From NCBI GenBank assembly GCA_021740085.1, contig JAIPAL010000024.1, forward strand, positions 1 to 32,202: a stretch of DNA of 32,202 bases. The letters run 5' to 3'. The notes under the pieces are model-generated. The model did not search any database and was not told where the DNA came from. It saw nothing but the letters and a program-made list of their open reading frames with translations. The stretch's first letter is position 1; each line of letters starts with the position of its first letter. Below, piece by piece: positions 1 to 7,867 of the stretch. The position numbers were made by a program, and so were the translations under genes. The DNA comes from Crocinitomicaceae bacterium (GTDB lineage: Bacteria > Bacteroidota > Bacteroidia > Flavobacteriales_D > Crocinitomicaceae).

Positions 1-569
1 GTTAAGTTTAAACCCACCACTGTCCAAGGCAACCAAGTTTGACCACCGCAGTTTTGAAAGTTTTGTCCAGGCTGACCACCATACACGGTATAGATACCAC
101 AATTACCACCAATTTGTTGTCCTGCAGCATTCAGAACCCTTGCTTGAAAGGTTGGTTGGTTATTTGGCGCATGTCCTGGATTCTGCAATACAACGGCATA
201 TTTATAAACGAAAAGTGCATTAATTTGAGAAACAGCTATTTGATATGTTATTCTTTCTCCTTGTGCTCCTGTACTTGAGTTCCCTAATCTTAATGAACGG
301 TTGTGACCAGGAGGAATCATTTGTAAGCCTCCACAAGTATTTGGGTCTATTCCCGGTGCTGTAATTATGGTGTGTCTTCCGTTAACAATCCCAAAGCTGG
401 CTCCTGGATTTGCATAATTACCGGTATATCCTGTCCAACCTGTAAAATTATTCATGTTCAAATTGGCATTCGGACATCCTGGTTGCAGGTATTGTGCATT
501 AATAGGAGAAAGAAACGCTATTAAAACTAAACAAATAAATAGTGTTAAGCGCAAAGTAAAATTTTTCAA
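1..569 (-). CDS. Secreted protein, N-terminal part (runs off left edge)
   Basis: An open reading frame enters the window from the left edge and can be read back to a TTG codon at 569, giving about 189 residues. No in-frame ATG gives a sensible signal peptide. From the TTG the protein begins M-K-N-F-T-L-R-L-T-L-F-I-C-L-V, a classic Sec signal peptide ending N-A-Q near residue 26. The mature part (GCPNANLNMNNFTGWTGYTG, later PPGHNRSLRLGN, FVYKYAVVLQNPGH, FQARVLNAAGQQI) looks like the lectin-like N-terminal domain of large gliding-motility/T9SS-secreted proteins of Bacteroidetes, which usually continue with PKD repeats and a C-terminal sorting domain. That part lies outside the window. It sits 65 bp downstream of the last small paralogue with no visible terminator, so it may be the tail of the same operon. 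The secreted assignment is firm; exact function is unknown. Confidence 0.7.
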   Translation of the reverse strand, partial: MKNFTLRLTLFICLVLIAFLSPINAQYLQPGCPNANLNMNNFTGWTGYTGNYANPGASFGIVNGRHTIITAPGIDPNTCGGLQMIPPGHNRSLRLGNSSTGAQGERITYQIAVSQINALFVYKYAVVLQNPGHAPNNQPTFQARVLNAAGQQIGGNCGIYTVYGGQPGQNFQNCGGQTWLPWTVVGLNL

Positions 570-634
570 GGGTTTTGTTTTTCTTAGTACGTAATTTAAT
601 TTGAGCGGTTGTTTTATTAATGTTTTTTTAATTA

Positions 635-991
635 TCAGGGTATTATATTAAATTCTATGATACTGAGTATACCTCCCGCAGCACCACCAGCACTACCAAA
701 GGTAACCGATGTGCCAGCCGAAAGCCAAAAAGGAAAATTTGCTACTTGGGAGGAGGTTAATTGCTGACGAAGATTATAATACACCCCATTATATAACATG
801 TAAGTATAGGTATTACTTACGGAGTTTAACATGCAATTTTCTAATTTCCAAACTTTACCTGCGGGAACTGTAATTGGTGTCGTATTGCTCGAGGCAAATG
901 CATAAGTAATTACTTGATTAAACTGCAAGTTTCCTTGGGCGAAAGAAGTGTGAATGCTAACCAAAAAAAGGAAAATTAAAATAACTCTCAT
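635..991 (-). CDS. QGNLQFNQV-family small secreted protein, left array member 5
   Basis: This 118-residue protein is the last of five leftward paralogues. A signal peptide of about 18 residues ends F-A-Q, followed by GNLQFNQV, then VPAGKVWKLEN, a variable core, FPFWLSAGTSVTF and the C terminus SIIEFNIIP. Its ATG overlaps the stop of the upstream paralogue in a CCATGA junction. Its own end is CCC TGA, not CCATGA, and no paralogue follows, which marks the array end. The alternating polar/hydrophobic pattern suggests an all-beta domain. No known domain was recognised and the function is unknown; export to the periplasm or cell surface is inferred from the signal peptide. Confidence 0.85.
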   Translation of the reverse strand: MRVILIFLFLVSIHTSFAQGNLQFNQVITYAFASSNTTPITVPAGKVWKLENCMLNSVSNTYTYMLYNGVYYNLRQQLTSSQVANFPFWLSAGTSVTFGSAGGAAGGILSIIEFNIIP

Positions 992-1392
992 GGGGTAATA
1001 TTAAATTCAATGACACTTATTTTGTTTAAGCATATTCCTCCTGATAGCGTTGTACCCGCAGGAAGCCAGATTGGTAGTATAGTGTATGAGTGAACATAAG
1101 CTCCACTAGAATAGGCCAAAGGGGTAGTTCCTTGTCCAACTTTTGTGGGGGTACCAGCCACAATAATTGCTGCAGAATTATAGTCACTAGAAGTACAATT
1201 GCCATAATTCCCTGTTTGATAAGTTGTCGAGCCTTCCGCTATGTTGTAAATAACAGATTCCACTTTCCAAACTTTTCCAACTGGTACAGTTTCTTGTGCG
1301 GTAACTAATTTTACTTGGTTAAACTGCAAATTACCTTGAGAAAATGCGACTTGATTTAGAAGGATAAAAAGAATAAAGTAGAGTTTCTTCAT
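988..1392 (-). CDS. QGNLQFNQV-family small secreted protein, left array member 4
   Basis: A 134-residue protein with signal peptide to about residue 18 (V-A-F-S-Q), then GNLQFNQVKLV, ETVPVGKVWKVES, a variable core with two cysteines (G-N-C-T and G-G-I-C-L) that could pair, LPIWLPAGTTLSG and the C terminus SVIEFNITP. The start overlaps the upstream stop by 4 nt (ATGA) and the stop overlaps the next start in the same way. The first part of the mature protein (QVKLV...ETVP..KVWKVE) is closest to left member 3 and to right-array member 7, so the arrays are related beyond the common motifs. Function unknown. Confidence 0.85.
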   Translation of the reverse strand: MKKLYFILFILLNQVAFSQGNLQFNQVKLVTAQETVPVGKVWKVESVIYNIAEGSTTYQTGNYGNCTSSDYNSAAIIVAGTPTKVGQGTTPLAYSSGAYVHSYTILPIWLPAGTTLSGGICLNKISVIEFNITP

Positions 1393-1820
1393 GGTAAAAT
1401 GTTAAATTCAATAACACTCAAACTTAATACATTGGTGGATGCCGCTAATGTCGTGGATGCAGGTAACCAAATTGGTGCATCAAAAATTTTATAATCGGAA
1501 GCAGTTGTGTAGCCAGAATGGTTCCAATATGCATCGTCTCTTCCAACTTCTCTAGTGATAGTGGTTTGCAAAAATACTTGGTTACTATTGACTAACATTA
1601 TAAAGTTCTTTGTTCCCCCGGCAGTGGCTTGATTTGATGGTCTATTTAAATCAATTGCAAGTTGGGAGGAAGGTAAATAATTTTCCACTTTCCATACCTT
1701 CCCTGCAGGAACAGTTTCTATAGTGGAAACCAATTTCACTTGATTAAACTGCAAGTTACCTTGCGCAAAAGCACCCGTATATAGAAAAGTCGTAATTATA
1801 AATATGTAAAGTCTTTTCAT
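1389..1820 (-). CDS. QGNLQFNQV-family small secreted protein, left array member 3
   Basis: At 143 residues this is the longest family member. The signal peptide M-K-R-L-Y-I-F-I-I-T-T-F-L-Y-T-G-A-F-A-Q is almost the same as that of the neighbouring member 2, pointing to a recent duplication whose cores then differ. Family motifs present: QGNLQFNQVKLV, ETVPAGKVWKVEN, APIWLPASTTLAA and SVIEFNILP. The core is longer than usual and contains a TTITREVGRDDAYW stretch. The mature ends resemble right-array member 7 (8618-8995), which also carries QVKLVS-IETVPAGKVWKV and LSVIEFNI-P. Four-nt overlaps at both ends suggest translational coupling. Function unknown. Confidence 0.85.
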   Translation of the reverse strand: MKRLYIFIITTFLYTGAFAQGNLQFNQVKLVSTIETVPAGKVWKVENYLPSSQLAIDLNRPSNQATAGGTKNFIMLVNSNQVFLQTTITREVGRDDAYWNHSGYTTASDYKIFDAPIWLPASTTLAASTNVLSLSVIEFNILP

Positions 1821-2203
1821 GGGATGATGTTAAATTCAATTATACTAACCCATCGATAACCTGAAGTTCCATTGCAAGCAAGTGCATGCAATGGAGTTCC
1901 CGCTGGCAACCAAAATTGCTGTGTAGAAGAGACATATGTGTAAGCGGCTGAATAACTATCTGTAGTTCCTGCACGAAAAGCCGGGTTTGCTCCATTAAAG
2001 CTAAAATCACAACTGTAATAACTGGTAAGATTAGTTCCATAGCCTTCTATTTTCCATGTTTTACCCGCAGGAACTGTTCCAAGTAATACGTTTGAATTTA
2101 GATTTGTGGAAAGTAATAATACTTGATTAAATTGCAAGTTGCCTTGCGTAAAAGCACCCGTAGATAGAAATATAGTAATTATGAAAATGTAAAGTCTTTT
2201 CAT
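1817..2203 (-). CDS. QGNLQFNQV-family small secreted protein, left array member 2
   Basis: The open frame extends back to 2281, but the ATG at 2203 is the better start. It gives a signal peptide (M-K-R-L-Y-I-F-I-I-T-I-F-L-S-T-G-A-F-T-Q) nearly identical to member 3 and produces the same ATGA overlap seen at every other junction; the 26-residue extension would lie inside the upstream gene. The resulting protein is 128 residues: QGNLQFNQVLLLS, TVPAGKTWKIEG, a core with cysteines at S-C-D and A-C-N, QFWLPAGTPLHA and VSIIEFNIIP. Function unknown. Confidence 0.85.
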   Translation of the reverse strand: MKRLYIFIITIFLSTGAFTQGNLQFNQVLLLSTNLNSNVLLGTVPAGKTWKIEGYGTNLTSYYSCDFSFNGANPAFRAGTTDSYSAAYTYVSSTQQFWLPAGTPLHALACNGTSGYRWVSIIEFNIIP

Positions 2204-2535
2204 GGGATAATATTGAATTCTATAATATTGAAATGGGTAGTTGCATGGTATCCTGAAATAGTTGATCCTGCAGGTAACCAAATTGGGCCTGTTGGCAATG
2301 ATCCGCCCGAACCCTGTGGAAACCAGTTTTGCCCATTTATTACCAATGAGGAATATAATGCGCTACCAGTAGAATTATAGGATTGCGCAGTGTTTTCTAC
2401 TTTCCAAATTTTTCCGGCAGGAACAGTGTTAAGCGCTGGCCCGCTGAATAAGAGTGCTTGATTAAATTGCAAGTTACCTTGAGCAAAAAGCACATAGTTA
2501 AAAAGAATACTTATTATTAGTAACAAGTTTTTCAT
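2200..2535 (-). CDS. QGNLQFNQV-family small secreted protein, left array member 1
   Basis: A 111-residue protein, the shortest canonical member and the first of the left array. The signal peptide of about 18 residues ends L-F-A-Q, followed by GNLQFNQALLF, NTVPAGKIWKVEN, GPIWLPAGSTISG and FNIIEFNIIP. The mature part has no cysteine. It starts 21 bp after the stop of the collagen-like gene at 2557-3978, without a terminator, so it is likely co-transcribed with the collagen-like genes. Its stop overlaps the next start by 4 nt. Function unknown. Confidence 0.85.
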   Translation of the reverse strand: MKNLLLIISILFNYVLFAQGNLQFNQALLFSGPALNTVPAGKIWKVENTAQSYNSTGSALYSSLVINGQNWFPQGSGGSLPTGPIWLPAGSTISGYHATTHFNIIEFNIIP

Positions 2536-2556
2536 GTGATAGAAATAAGGCTAAAA

Positions 2557-3978
2557 TTAAAAGCCGTCTGCGGTATAAATAAGTGTATTTGCCGATGAAG
2601 ATGATCCTCCTCCTGCAGCTGCTCCACCAATTGCCGTCCATGCTGTTCCATTAAAATAATAGAAACCAGCCGTTCCATCGGTTTGATAAACAAGTAACCC
2701 AGTTGCCGGAGTTAAAATTGCCGATTTCTGGGCTAAAGTCATGGTAGGTAATAATAAACCTTGTGTGGTAGATTGAACATCTAAAATGGCAGAAGAATTC
2801 GGTGAAATGGTTCCAATTCCTATGGCTGTGCCTGTATTCGTTAATGTTGAATTGGCCACCCATGTTGTGCCATTATTGCGTAATGTTTGATCGGTACTTC
2901 CAGCTGGTAAGGCTCCTGCTGGCCCCTGTGGACCAGTAGCACCTGTCAAACCAATTGGACCTTGTGTTCCGTTCGTTCCTGCTGGTCCCGTTGCACCTGT
3001 TAATCCAGTTGGACCTGCAACTCCTTGCACTCCTGCTGGTCCTGTAGCACCGGTTAAACCAGTTGGACCAGTTGGACCCGCTGGTCCTGCAACTCCTTGA
3101 AGACCTTGCGCTCCTGCAGGTCCCGTAGCTCCGGTTAATCCAGTTGGACCAGTTGGACCAGCAACACCTTGAAGACCTTGCGCTCCTGCAGGTCCCGTAG
3201 CACCAGTTAATCCAGTTGGACCAGTTGGGCCTGTTGGTCCTGCAACACCTTGTGTACCTTGTGCTCCTGCCGGTCCGGTTGCTCCTGCTGGTCCTGTTAA
3301 TCCCGTTGGTCCTGCTAAACCTTGAATTCCTTGTGCTCCTGCCGGTCCTGTAGCACCTGTTAATCCAGTTGGACCCGTTGCTCCAGCTGCTCCTGCTGGA
3401 CCTGTAATATTACCTGTTAGCGTCCAAGTTGTTGCAGCTGACTTATAATAAACATTTCCATTAGTCATGTTGAGGTAAAAATCACCCATGGCCCCAAGTG
3501 CACCGGCTGGAACCACATTTCCATATCGCCATTGATTTAATTGATTTCCAGCATTTTTAGCATAAAGCGCGTAGGGTACGCTCATCAATTGTTGTGAGCC
3601 ATAATCCAAGTAGTTCGTTCCGTTGGTAAAACTCACACCTAGACTTACGAAATAAGGCCCTGTAGCCCAATTCACAGTTGAAAAGTTACCCCCAAGAAGT
3701 GTCCCTTGTCCAATAACTAAATTTACAACGCCTTGCGCTGAGGTGGTAACGCTATGTCTTTCTTGAAATACGATGGTACCTGAAGCAGAAGTTTGCTTTA
3801 ATTGTATCCGTATTGCAATGGTTGTATTTGCAATCAAAGCTCCTGAAAGATTTCGGATAACCGCTTGATAATTTACACCATCAGGCGCTTGCGCTAAGGC
3901 CTTTGAATTTGGCGTAAAGAGCACTAAAAAGAATAAAGCCGTTGCTAAGCTTAGGTTTGAAAGTAATGTTGTTTTCAT
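2557..3978 (-). CDS. Secreted collagen-like (Gly-X-Y repeat) protein
   Basis: A 473-residue protein. A signal peptide to about residue 30 ends in A-L-A-Q. Residues 30-190 form a globular domain ([20 protein letters not shown] ... [15 protein letters not shown]) common at the N terminus of Bacteroidetes collagen-like and tail-fibre-like proteins. An uninterrupted Gly-X-Y stretch follows at about residues 193-356, rich in GPTG, GATGPAG and GAQGLQG units. The C-terminal part (about 360-473) contains S-A-I-L-D-V and [11 protein letters not shown], typical of Bacteroidetes fibre-like proteins, then a Ser/Gly tract. There is no S74 domain, unlike the upstream neighbour. Its N-terminal half is nearly identical to that neighbour, including an 89-bp identical DNA block. 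It is likely a surface stalk or adhesin; the partner is unknown. Confidence 0.85.
   Translation of the reverse strand: MKTTLLSNLSLATALFFLVLFTPNSKALAQAPDGVNYQAVIRNLSGALIANTTIAIRIQLKQTSASGTIVFQERHSVTTSAQGVVNLVIGQGTLLGGNFSTVNWATGPYFVSLGVSFTNGTNYLDYGSQQLMSVPYALYAKNAGNQLNQWRYGNVVPAGALGAMGDFYLNMTNGNVYYKSAATTWTLTGNITGPAGAAGATGPTGLTGATGPAGAQGIQGLAGPTGLTGPAGATGPAGAQGTQGVAGPTGPTGPTGLTGATGPAGAQGLQGVAGPTGPTGLTGATGPAGAQGLQGVAGPAGPTGPTGLTGATGPAGVQGVAGPTGLTGATGPAGTNGTQGPIGLTGATGPQGPAGALPAGSTDQTLRNNGTTWVANSTLTNTGTAIGIGTISPNSSAILDVQSTTQGLLLPTMTLAQKSAILTPATGLLVYQTDGTAGFYYFNGTAWTAIGGAAAGGGSSSSANTLIYTADGF
2911..3402 (-). repeat. Gly-X-Y coding repeat of the first collagen-like gene
   Basis: This stretch encodes about 164 residues in strict Gly-X-Y phase. 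The unit [16 protein letters not shown] recurs several times with small changes. Such DNA is prone to expansion and contraction by slippage or unequal recombination, so length polymorphism between strains is expected (inference). Confidence 0.85.
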
Positions 3979-3995
3979 TTTTTGTATGATTATAA

Positions 3996-6074
3996 TTATT
4001 TATGATTTTCTATTTTTATTTCTAATGCTTCAATTCTTTTTAATAAATCTTCAATTACTTTATCTTGCTCTTTTAACGCTTCAACAAGAATAGGAATAAC
4101 TTCTGTATATCCTACTGTCTTTAAACTTACGGACCCTGCATCAACACCGTCTGATCTTAGCGACATATTTGGAATAATTTTTTCTTTAACTATGGCAGGA
4201 AGTATAGTCTCTACTTCTTGTGCAATAAAGCCATAGGTTAGGCCTACTTTTAATCCTAGTCCAGGAAACTCCTCTAATCTGTGTTCATAGGAAACGCCTC
4301 TTAAATTATTGATAATCGAGCGGGCGTCAGTGATAGTATTGATGTTCTTTTTTATTTTTAAATCGGAAGCGCTTCCGAAAAATCCTGTATACCCTAAATC
4401 ATTTTGAAACAAACCGCCCCACCCGCTAACAGGAGTAATTGTTACAGCTCCATTAACACCTATTGCATTAGCATTAGTTGTTATTCCTCGAACACCAGCA
4501 CCAGCACCACTTCCAATATGTTCACCTTGAACAGCGCCGTAAGTGGTTGTGTTACCAGCCAATATAGTTCCAAAAATACCACTACCATTGAAGGATGAAT
4601 ACCCATTTACTGCCCATGGAAATGTTGCATTTGAAACACCATTCATTAAATCGCCCGCCATAACTGTTGAGGTGGCCCCAATAAAAAATTCCCCAAGATT
4701 ACTTATTCTACCCCTAACCAAATTGTTTGTTCTGAAGTCAATAGAATAGTTACTGTTTGTCCCTAAACTAAGATCACTAACACTCGTATTACCTCCTATA
4801 AGTAATGCTTTATTAGTTGAATTTACCGTTTGTGGAACACTCGTAACGATTGATAAAGTTCCATCTGTTTGAAAGTTGTCGGAAGTAATTGATGTAGCAG
4901 TGCCTGCCGCACCAGTTGCTCCAGTTGGACCTGTAGCACCTGTTACTCCTTGAAGACCTTGTGCTCCAGCCGGACCTGTTGCGCCTGTTAATCCTTGAAT
5001 TCCTTGTGCTCCAGCAGCTCCAGTTGCTCCAGTAGCTCCTGCCGGTCCAGTTAAACCAATAAGCCCTTGTGCTCCAGTTGCACCCGCTGGTCCAGTCAAT
5101 CCTTGAATACCTTGCGCCCCAGTTGCTCCCGCTGGTCCTGCTGGTCCAGTTAAACCAATAAGCCCTTGTGCTCCAGCTGGACCCGTTGCACCCGTCAACC
5201 CTTGAATGCCTTGCGGTCCAGTTGCGCCAATTGGTCCTGCGGGACCTGTTAATCCGATTGGTCCGATTGGTCCTGTCAATCCTTGAATACCTTGCGCACC
5301 AGTTGCTCCTGTTAATCCAGTAGCACCCATTGGTCCCGCAGGCCCAGTAGCTCCAGTTGCACCTGTTGGCCCTGCCGGTCCTGCTGGACCTCCAGCTGGT
5401 CCTGCCGGACCTGTCGCTCCTATTGGTCCTGTCGCACCTGCTGGTCCTGCTACACCTTGAATTCCTTGCACTCCTGCTGGTCCGGTAGCTCCTGTTAATC
5501 CAGTAGCACCCGCAGCTCCAGCCGGACCTGTAATATTACCTGTTAGCGTCCAAGTAGTTGCGTTTGATTTATAATAAACATTTCCATTAGTCATGTTGAG
5601 GTAAAAATCACCCATTGCACCTAGAGCCGCTAAGGGAATTGCATTTCCATATCGCCATTGATTTAGTTGATTCCCTGCATTTTTTGCATATAATGCATAG
5701 GGTACGCTCATCAATTGTTGTGAGCCATAATCCAAGTAGTTCGTTCCGTTGGTAAAACTCACACCTAGACTTACGAAATAAGGCCCCGTTCCCCAATTTA
5801 TGGTAGAAAAATTCCCACCAAGAAGGGTGCCTTGTCCAATGACTAGATTAACAACGCCTTGCGCTGAGGTGGTAACGCTGTGTCTTTCTTGAAATACGAT
5901 GGTACCTGATGCTGAAGTTTGTTTTATTTGAATCCGGATCGCAATAGTTGTATTGGCAACCAAAGCACCAGATAGATTTCGGATAACCGCTTGATAATTG
6001 ATACCATCAGGTGCTTGACTAAATGAAGTTTGTGATAGTAATAAAAGAGCGAAAAACAGTATTATTTTATTCAT
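3996..6074 (-). CDS. Secreted collagen-like protein with C-terminal peptidase S74 chaperone domain
   Basis: A 692-residue protein. The signal peptide ends near residue 19 (T-S-F-S|Q). Residues 20-180 are the same globular domain as in the next gene. Residues 183-391 are Gly-X-Y repeats, broken once by a Gly-Gly near 228-229. A linker of about 180 residues follows, and from Ser570 a peptidase S74 (intramolecular chaperone) domain: [25 protein letters not shown], and a C-terminal helix [19 protein letters not shown]. In this family, known from endosialidases and tail spikes, a Ser and a Lys five residues later perform self-cleavage after trimer folding. Both are present (S570, K575), so release of the last 123 residues is predicted. 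It is the first gene of the leftward set and ends 17 bp before the next. Likely a trimeric surface fibre. Confidence 0.88.
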   Translation of the reverse strand: MNKIILFFALLLLSQTSFSQAPDGINYQAVIRNLSGALVANTTIAIRIQIKQTSASGTIVFQERHSVTTSAQGVVNLVIGQGTLLGGNFSTINWGTGPYFVSLGVSFTNGTNYLDYGSQQLMSVPYALYAKNAGNQLNQWRYGNAIPLAALGAMGDFYLNMTNGNVYYKSNATTWTLTGNITGPAGAAGATGLTGATGPAGVQGIQGVAGPAGATGPIGATGPAGPAGGPAGPAGPTGATGATGPAGPMGATGLTGATGAQGIQGLTGPIGPIGLTGPAGPIGATGPQGIQGLTGATGPAGAQGLIGLTGPAGPAGATGAQGIQGLTGPAGATGAQGLIGLTGPAGATGATGAAGAQGIQGLTGATGPAGAQGLQGVTGATGPTGATGAAGTATSITSDNFQTDGTLSIVTSVPQTVNSTNKALLIGGNTSVSDLSLGTNSNYSIDFRTNNLVRGRISNLGEFFIGATSTVMAGDLMNGVSNATFPWAVNGYSSFNGSGIFGTILAGNTTTYGAVQGEHIGSGAGAGVRGITTNANAIGVNGAVTITPVSGWGGLFQNDLGYTGFFGSASDLKIKKNINTITDARSIINNLRGVSYEHRLEEFPGLGLKVGLTYGFIAQEVETILPAIVKEKIIPNMSLRSDGVDAGSVSLKTVGYTEVIPILVEALKEQDKVIEDLLKRIEALEIKIENHK
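4902..5528 (-). repeat. Gly-X-Y coding repeat of the S74 collagen-like gene
   Basis: It encodes about 209 residues of Gly-X-Y with recurring [10 protein letters not shown] and [10 protein letters not shown] units. The phase slips once, where G-P-A-G is directly followed by G-P-A-G near residues 228-229. Prone to length change by recombination (inference). Confidence 0.85.
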
Positions 6075-6150
6075 AACGGCTTTAAATTAAATTCAATTCT
6101 AAAATTACATATTAAAAAATGAAAAATAAAATTATTAGTAATTAATTAAA

Positions 6151-6183
6151 CAAAAGATATTTTACATTTAATCTAGATATCAA
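6151..6183 (-). promoter_or_regulatory. Possible promoter of the collagen-like/left array operon
   Basis: On the minus strand, TTG (CAA at 6181-6183) is followed after 21 bp by TATCTTTTG (6151-6159), close to the Bacteroidetes pattern TTG-N17-23-TAnnTTTG but with one extra T. It would give a leader of about 70 nt before the ATG at 6074. Confidence 0.35.
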
Positions 6184-6232
6184 GTTATTAAAGGGATTAA
6201 TTCAATAATTTTATAGTGTTAAGATTCATTCT

Positions 6233-6262
6233 TTGTGACGATGAATATTTTTACTAATTTAG
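6233..6262 (+). promoter_or_regulatory. Possible promoter of the right array
   Basis: TTG at 6233-6235, 19 bp, then TAATTTAG at 6255-6262, one base off TAnnTTTG. It would give a leader of about 70 nt before the ATG at 6338, mirroring the leftward promoter candidate. The intergenic region 6075-6337 is otherwise AT-rich, with no gene or clear hairpin seen. Confidence 0.35.
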
Positions 6263-6337
6263 GCTAATGAAAAGACTTTTTGAAACCGTACTAAATTCTC
6301 AAAGTTGTTTCTTTATCATTGAAAATAATACTGTATC

Positions 6338-6760
6338 ATGAAAATAGTAATCATCTTTAGCATTCTTTGGTGCGGGGCTTTTTATTCGCAAGGCAATCTG
6401 CAATTTAATCAAGTGAAGATGGTTTCAAATACAGACGCCCCACAAATTGTCCCTGCTGGAAAAGTATGGAAGATTGAGAGCGTTATCAGTGATGGCGGCC
6501 AAGATTCTTACCCTGTTCAAACATCAGGGTCAACACAATCTTTTTTTGGCGCGTGTGGCGTTCCGGCTTTTTATTATTTATATTATGGTAAATATTTAGC
6601 GATCAATAGTATGCCTATTAGTTTTGGAATCCACAGTTCTGGAGGAGTAATGACCTCTTTACCTTTATGGGTGCCTGCAGGTTCAACAATTTGCATGTGC
6701 ACAAATGCGGCATTTTGTGCTCGTGGTTATTCAGTCATCGAATTTAATATTGTACCATGA
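6338..6760 (+). CDS. QGNLQFNQV-family small secreted protein, right array member 1
   Basis: A 140-residue protein, the first gene of the rightward array. The signal peptide of about 17 residues (S-I-L-W-C-G-A-F-Y-S|Q) is almost shared with member 2. Motifs: QGNLQFNQVKMVS, QIVPAGKVWKIES, LPLWVPAGSTICM and YSVIEFNIVP. The core has several cysteines (A-C-G, I-C-M-C, F-C-A), more than any other member, which suggests disulfide stabilisation after export. Its stop overlaps the next ATG by 4 nt. Function unknown. Confidence 0.85.
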   Translation: MKIVIIFSILWCGAFYSQGNLQFNQVKMVSNTDAPQIVPAGKVWKIESVISDGGQDSYPVQTSGSTQSFFGACGVPAFYYLYYGKYLAINSMPISFGIHSSGGVMTSLPLWVPAGSTICMCTNAAFCARGYSVIEFNIVP

Positions 6761-7101
6761 AACTCTTCTTATTAGTTAGCATTCTCTGGTGTGGAACTTT
6801 TTATTCCCAAGGGAATTTACAATTTAACCAGGTGTTAAATTTGTCTTTTACAAGTGGTGGTACATTTTATCCCATTCCAGTTGGGAAGGTATGGAAATTA
6901 GAGAATGTTGGGATGTCATCTTATGCCTCTTATTTTACAGTAAGTGTAGCGGGACAACAAATATTTTTAAAATGTACACATACAGGTTACACTGCTGAAT
7001 TTAACTCTTTTCCTTATTGGGTAAATGGTGGTCAAAATATCGGGTTTTCTGGTTTAAATGCAGGCGTTGTTAGTATCATAGAATTTAATGTTGTACCATG
7101 A
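6757..7101 (+). CDS. QGNLQFNQV-family small secreted protein, right array member 2
   Basis: A 114-residue protein. The signal peptide S-I-L-W-C-G-T-F-Y-S|Q differs by one residue in that stretch from member 1, while the cores are unrelated in detail. Motifs: QGNLQFNQVLNLS, YPIPVGKVWKLEN, a compact core, FPYWVNGGQNIGF (a weak form of the P-I-W-L-P-A-G motif) and VSIIEFNVVP. ATGA overlaps at both ends. Function unknown. Confidence 0.85.
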   Translation: MKLFLLVSILWCGTFYSQGNLQFNQVLNLSFTSGGTFYPIPVGKVWKLENVGMSSYASYFTVSVAGQQIFLKCTHTGYTAEFNSFPYWVNGGQNIGFSGLNAGVVSIIEFNVVP

Positions 7102-7481
7102 AAAACCTTCTGTTTTTACTTTTTCTATTCTTCAGTTTGAGCTTTACGGCTCAAGGAAATTTACAGTTTAATCAAGTGTTAACATTGACAGGAACAACTA
7201 TTATAGATCCTTTTACACTGGCCACTGTACCAGCTGGAAAAGTTTGGAAGATTGAACATTCATCAGCTGCACGAGCTGGTTCTCCTGCATACGTAAGTTA
7301 TGTGTGTAATAATGTTTCTTCACCAATTTCTCTTCCCCAATCAAATTGGGCATCTTACAAGATGCAAGTTGATGGCCCAATTTGGCTGAAAGCCGGAGAC
7401 TCAATAAAGTTTTCTTATTCGTCAGCTAATAACGCGACTGACTATTTTTTTTCCATTATTGAATTTAATGTAGTACCATGA
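7098..7481 (+). CDS. QGNLQFNQV-family small secreted protein, right array member 3
   Basis: A 127-residue protein. The first 27 residues (signal peptide F-F-S-L-S-F-T-A|Q plus GNLQFNQV) are identical to those of members 4 and 5, and the DNA there differs at only a few, mostly silent, positions. The rest differs. Motifs: ATVPAGKVWKIEH, GPIWLKAGDSIKFS and FSIIEFNVVP. The W-L-K-A-G-D variant is shared with members 4 and 6. ATGA overlaps at both ends. Function unknown. Confidence 0.85.
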   Translation: MKNLLFLLFLFFSLSFTAQGNLQFNQVLTLTGTTIIDPFTLATVPAGKVWKIEHSSAARAGSPAYVSYVCNNVSSPISLPQSNWASYKMQVDGPIWLKAGDSIKFSYSSANNATDYFFSIIEFNVVP

Positions 7482-7867
7482 AAAACCTTCTATTTTTACT
7501 TTTTCTATTCTTCAGTTTGAGCTTTACAGCTCAAGGAAACTTGCAGTTCAACCAGGTATTAAGGGTAAGTAATACCCCGCAAACGGTACCTGTTGGAAAA
7601 GTATGGAAGGTAGAATCGTATTTGGAAAATGAAGGGGATAATTCAATTAATTATTCAACAGGGTGTACCAACCTAGGTTATCATCGTCCACTTACTATTA
7701 ATAATTATAATTATTATTTTGTGGGAACAATAGCTTGGGGAAATACTGCTTATGTTCAACTAGCGAATGCAAATAAACTTCCTGTATGGCTAAAAGCTGG
7801 GGATATAATCAAGACAACTTGCATTCAAGATTTTGCAAGTGTCCTCGAATTTAACATTATACCATGA
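7478..7867 (+). CDS. QGNLQFNQV-family small secreted protein, right array member 4
   Basis: A 129-residue protein with the same signal peptide as members 3 and 5. Motifs: QTVPVGKVWKVESYL, then a core with T-G-C-T-N, Y-H-R-P-L-T-I-N and two cysteines, LPVWLKAGDIIKTTC and SVLEFNIIP. The core is clearly related to member 6 (RHHPFLIN, LPIWLKAGDIVQTTC), although the unrelated-core member 5 lies between them. The two cysteines (S-T-G-C and T-T-C) are conserved between members 4 and 6 and are probably a disulfide. ATGA overlaps at both ends. Function unknown. Confidence 0.85.
   Translation: MKNLLFLLFLFFSLSFTAQGNLQFNQVLRVSNTPQTVPVGKVWKVESYLENEGDNSINYSTGCTNLGYHRPLTINNYNYYFVGTIAWGNTAYVQLANANKLPVWLKAGDIIKTTCIQDFASVLEFNIIP

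Larger units (their letters stand above)
988..2203 (-). repeat. Left tandem gene array junction module (4 junctions)
   Basis: At 988-991, 1389-1392, 1817-1820 and 2200-2203 the end of one paralogue and the start of the next are fused as CCATGA: Pro codon CCA, stop TGA and ATG share bases. Each junction is preceded by a conserved GAATTTAA/GAATTCAA sequence (E-F-N) and followed by a signal-peptide and QGNLQFNQV coding segment, giving a repeated DNA module of roughly 100 bp per cassette. Confidence 0.85.

Noticed and set aside
2204-2281. N-terminal extension of left array member 2
   Set aside because: The extra 26 residues precede a complete signal peptide and lie within the 3' coding part of the upstream paralogue; starting at 2203 restores the conserved ATGA overlap.
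2911-5528. Open frames on other frames and strands inside the collagen-like repeats and elsewhere
   Set aside because: They are antisense or shifted readings of repetitive, biased codons, with no signal peptide, motif or start context of their own.
3996-6074. Prophage tail-fibre region, because of the S74 domain and fibre-like repeats
   Set aside because: No other phage structural, lysis or integration genes are nearby, and the protein has its own Sec signal peptide, which phage fibres lack.
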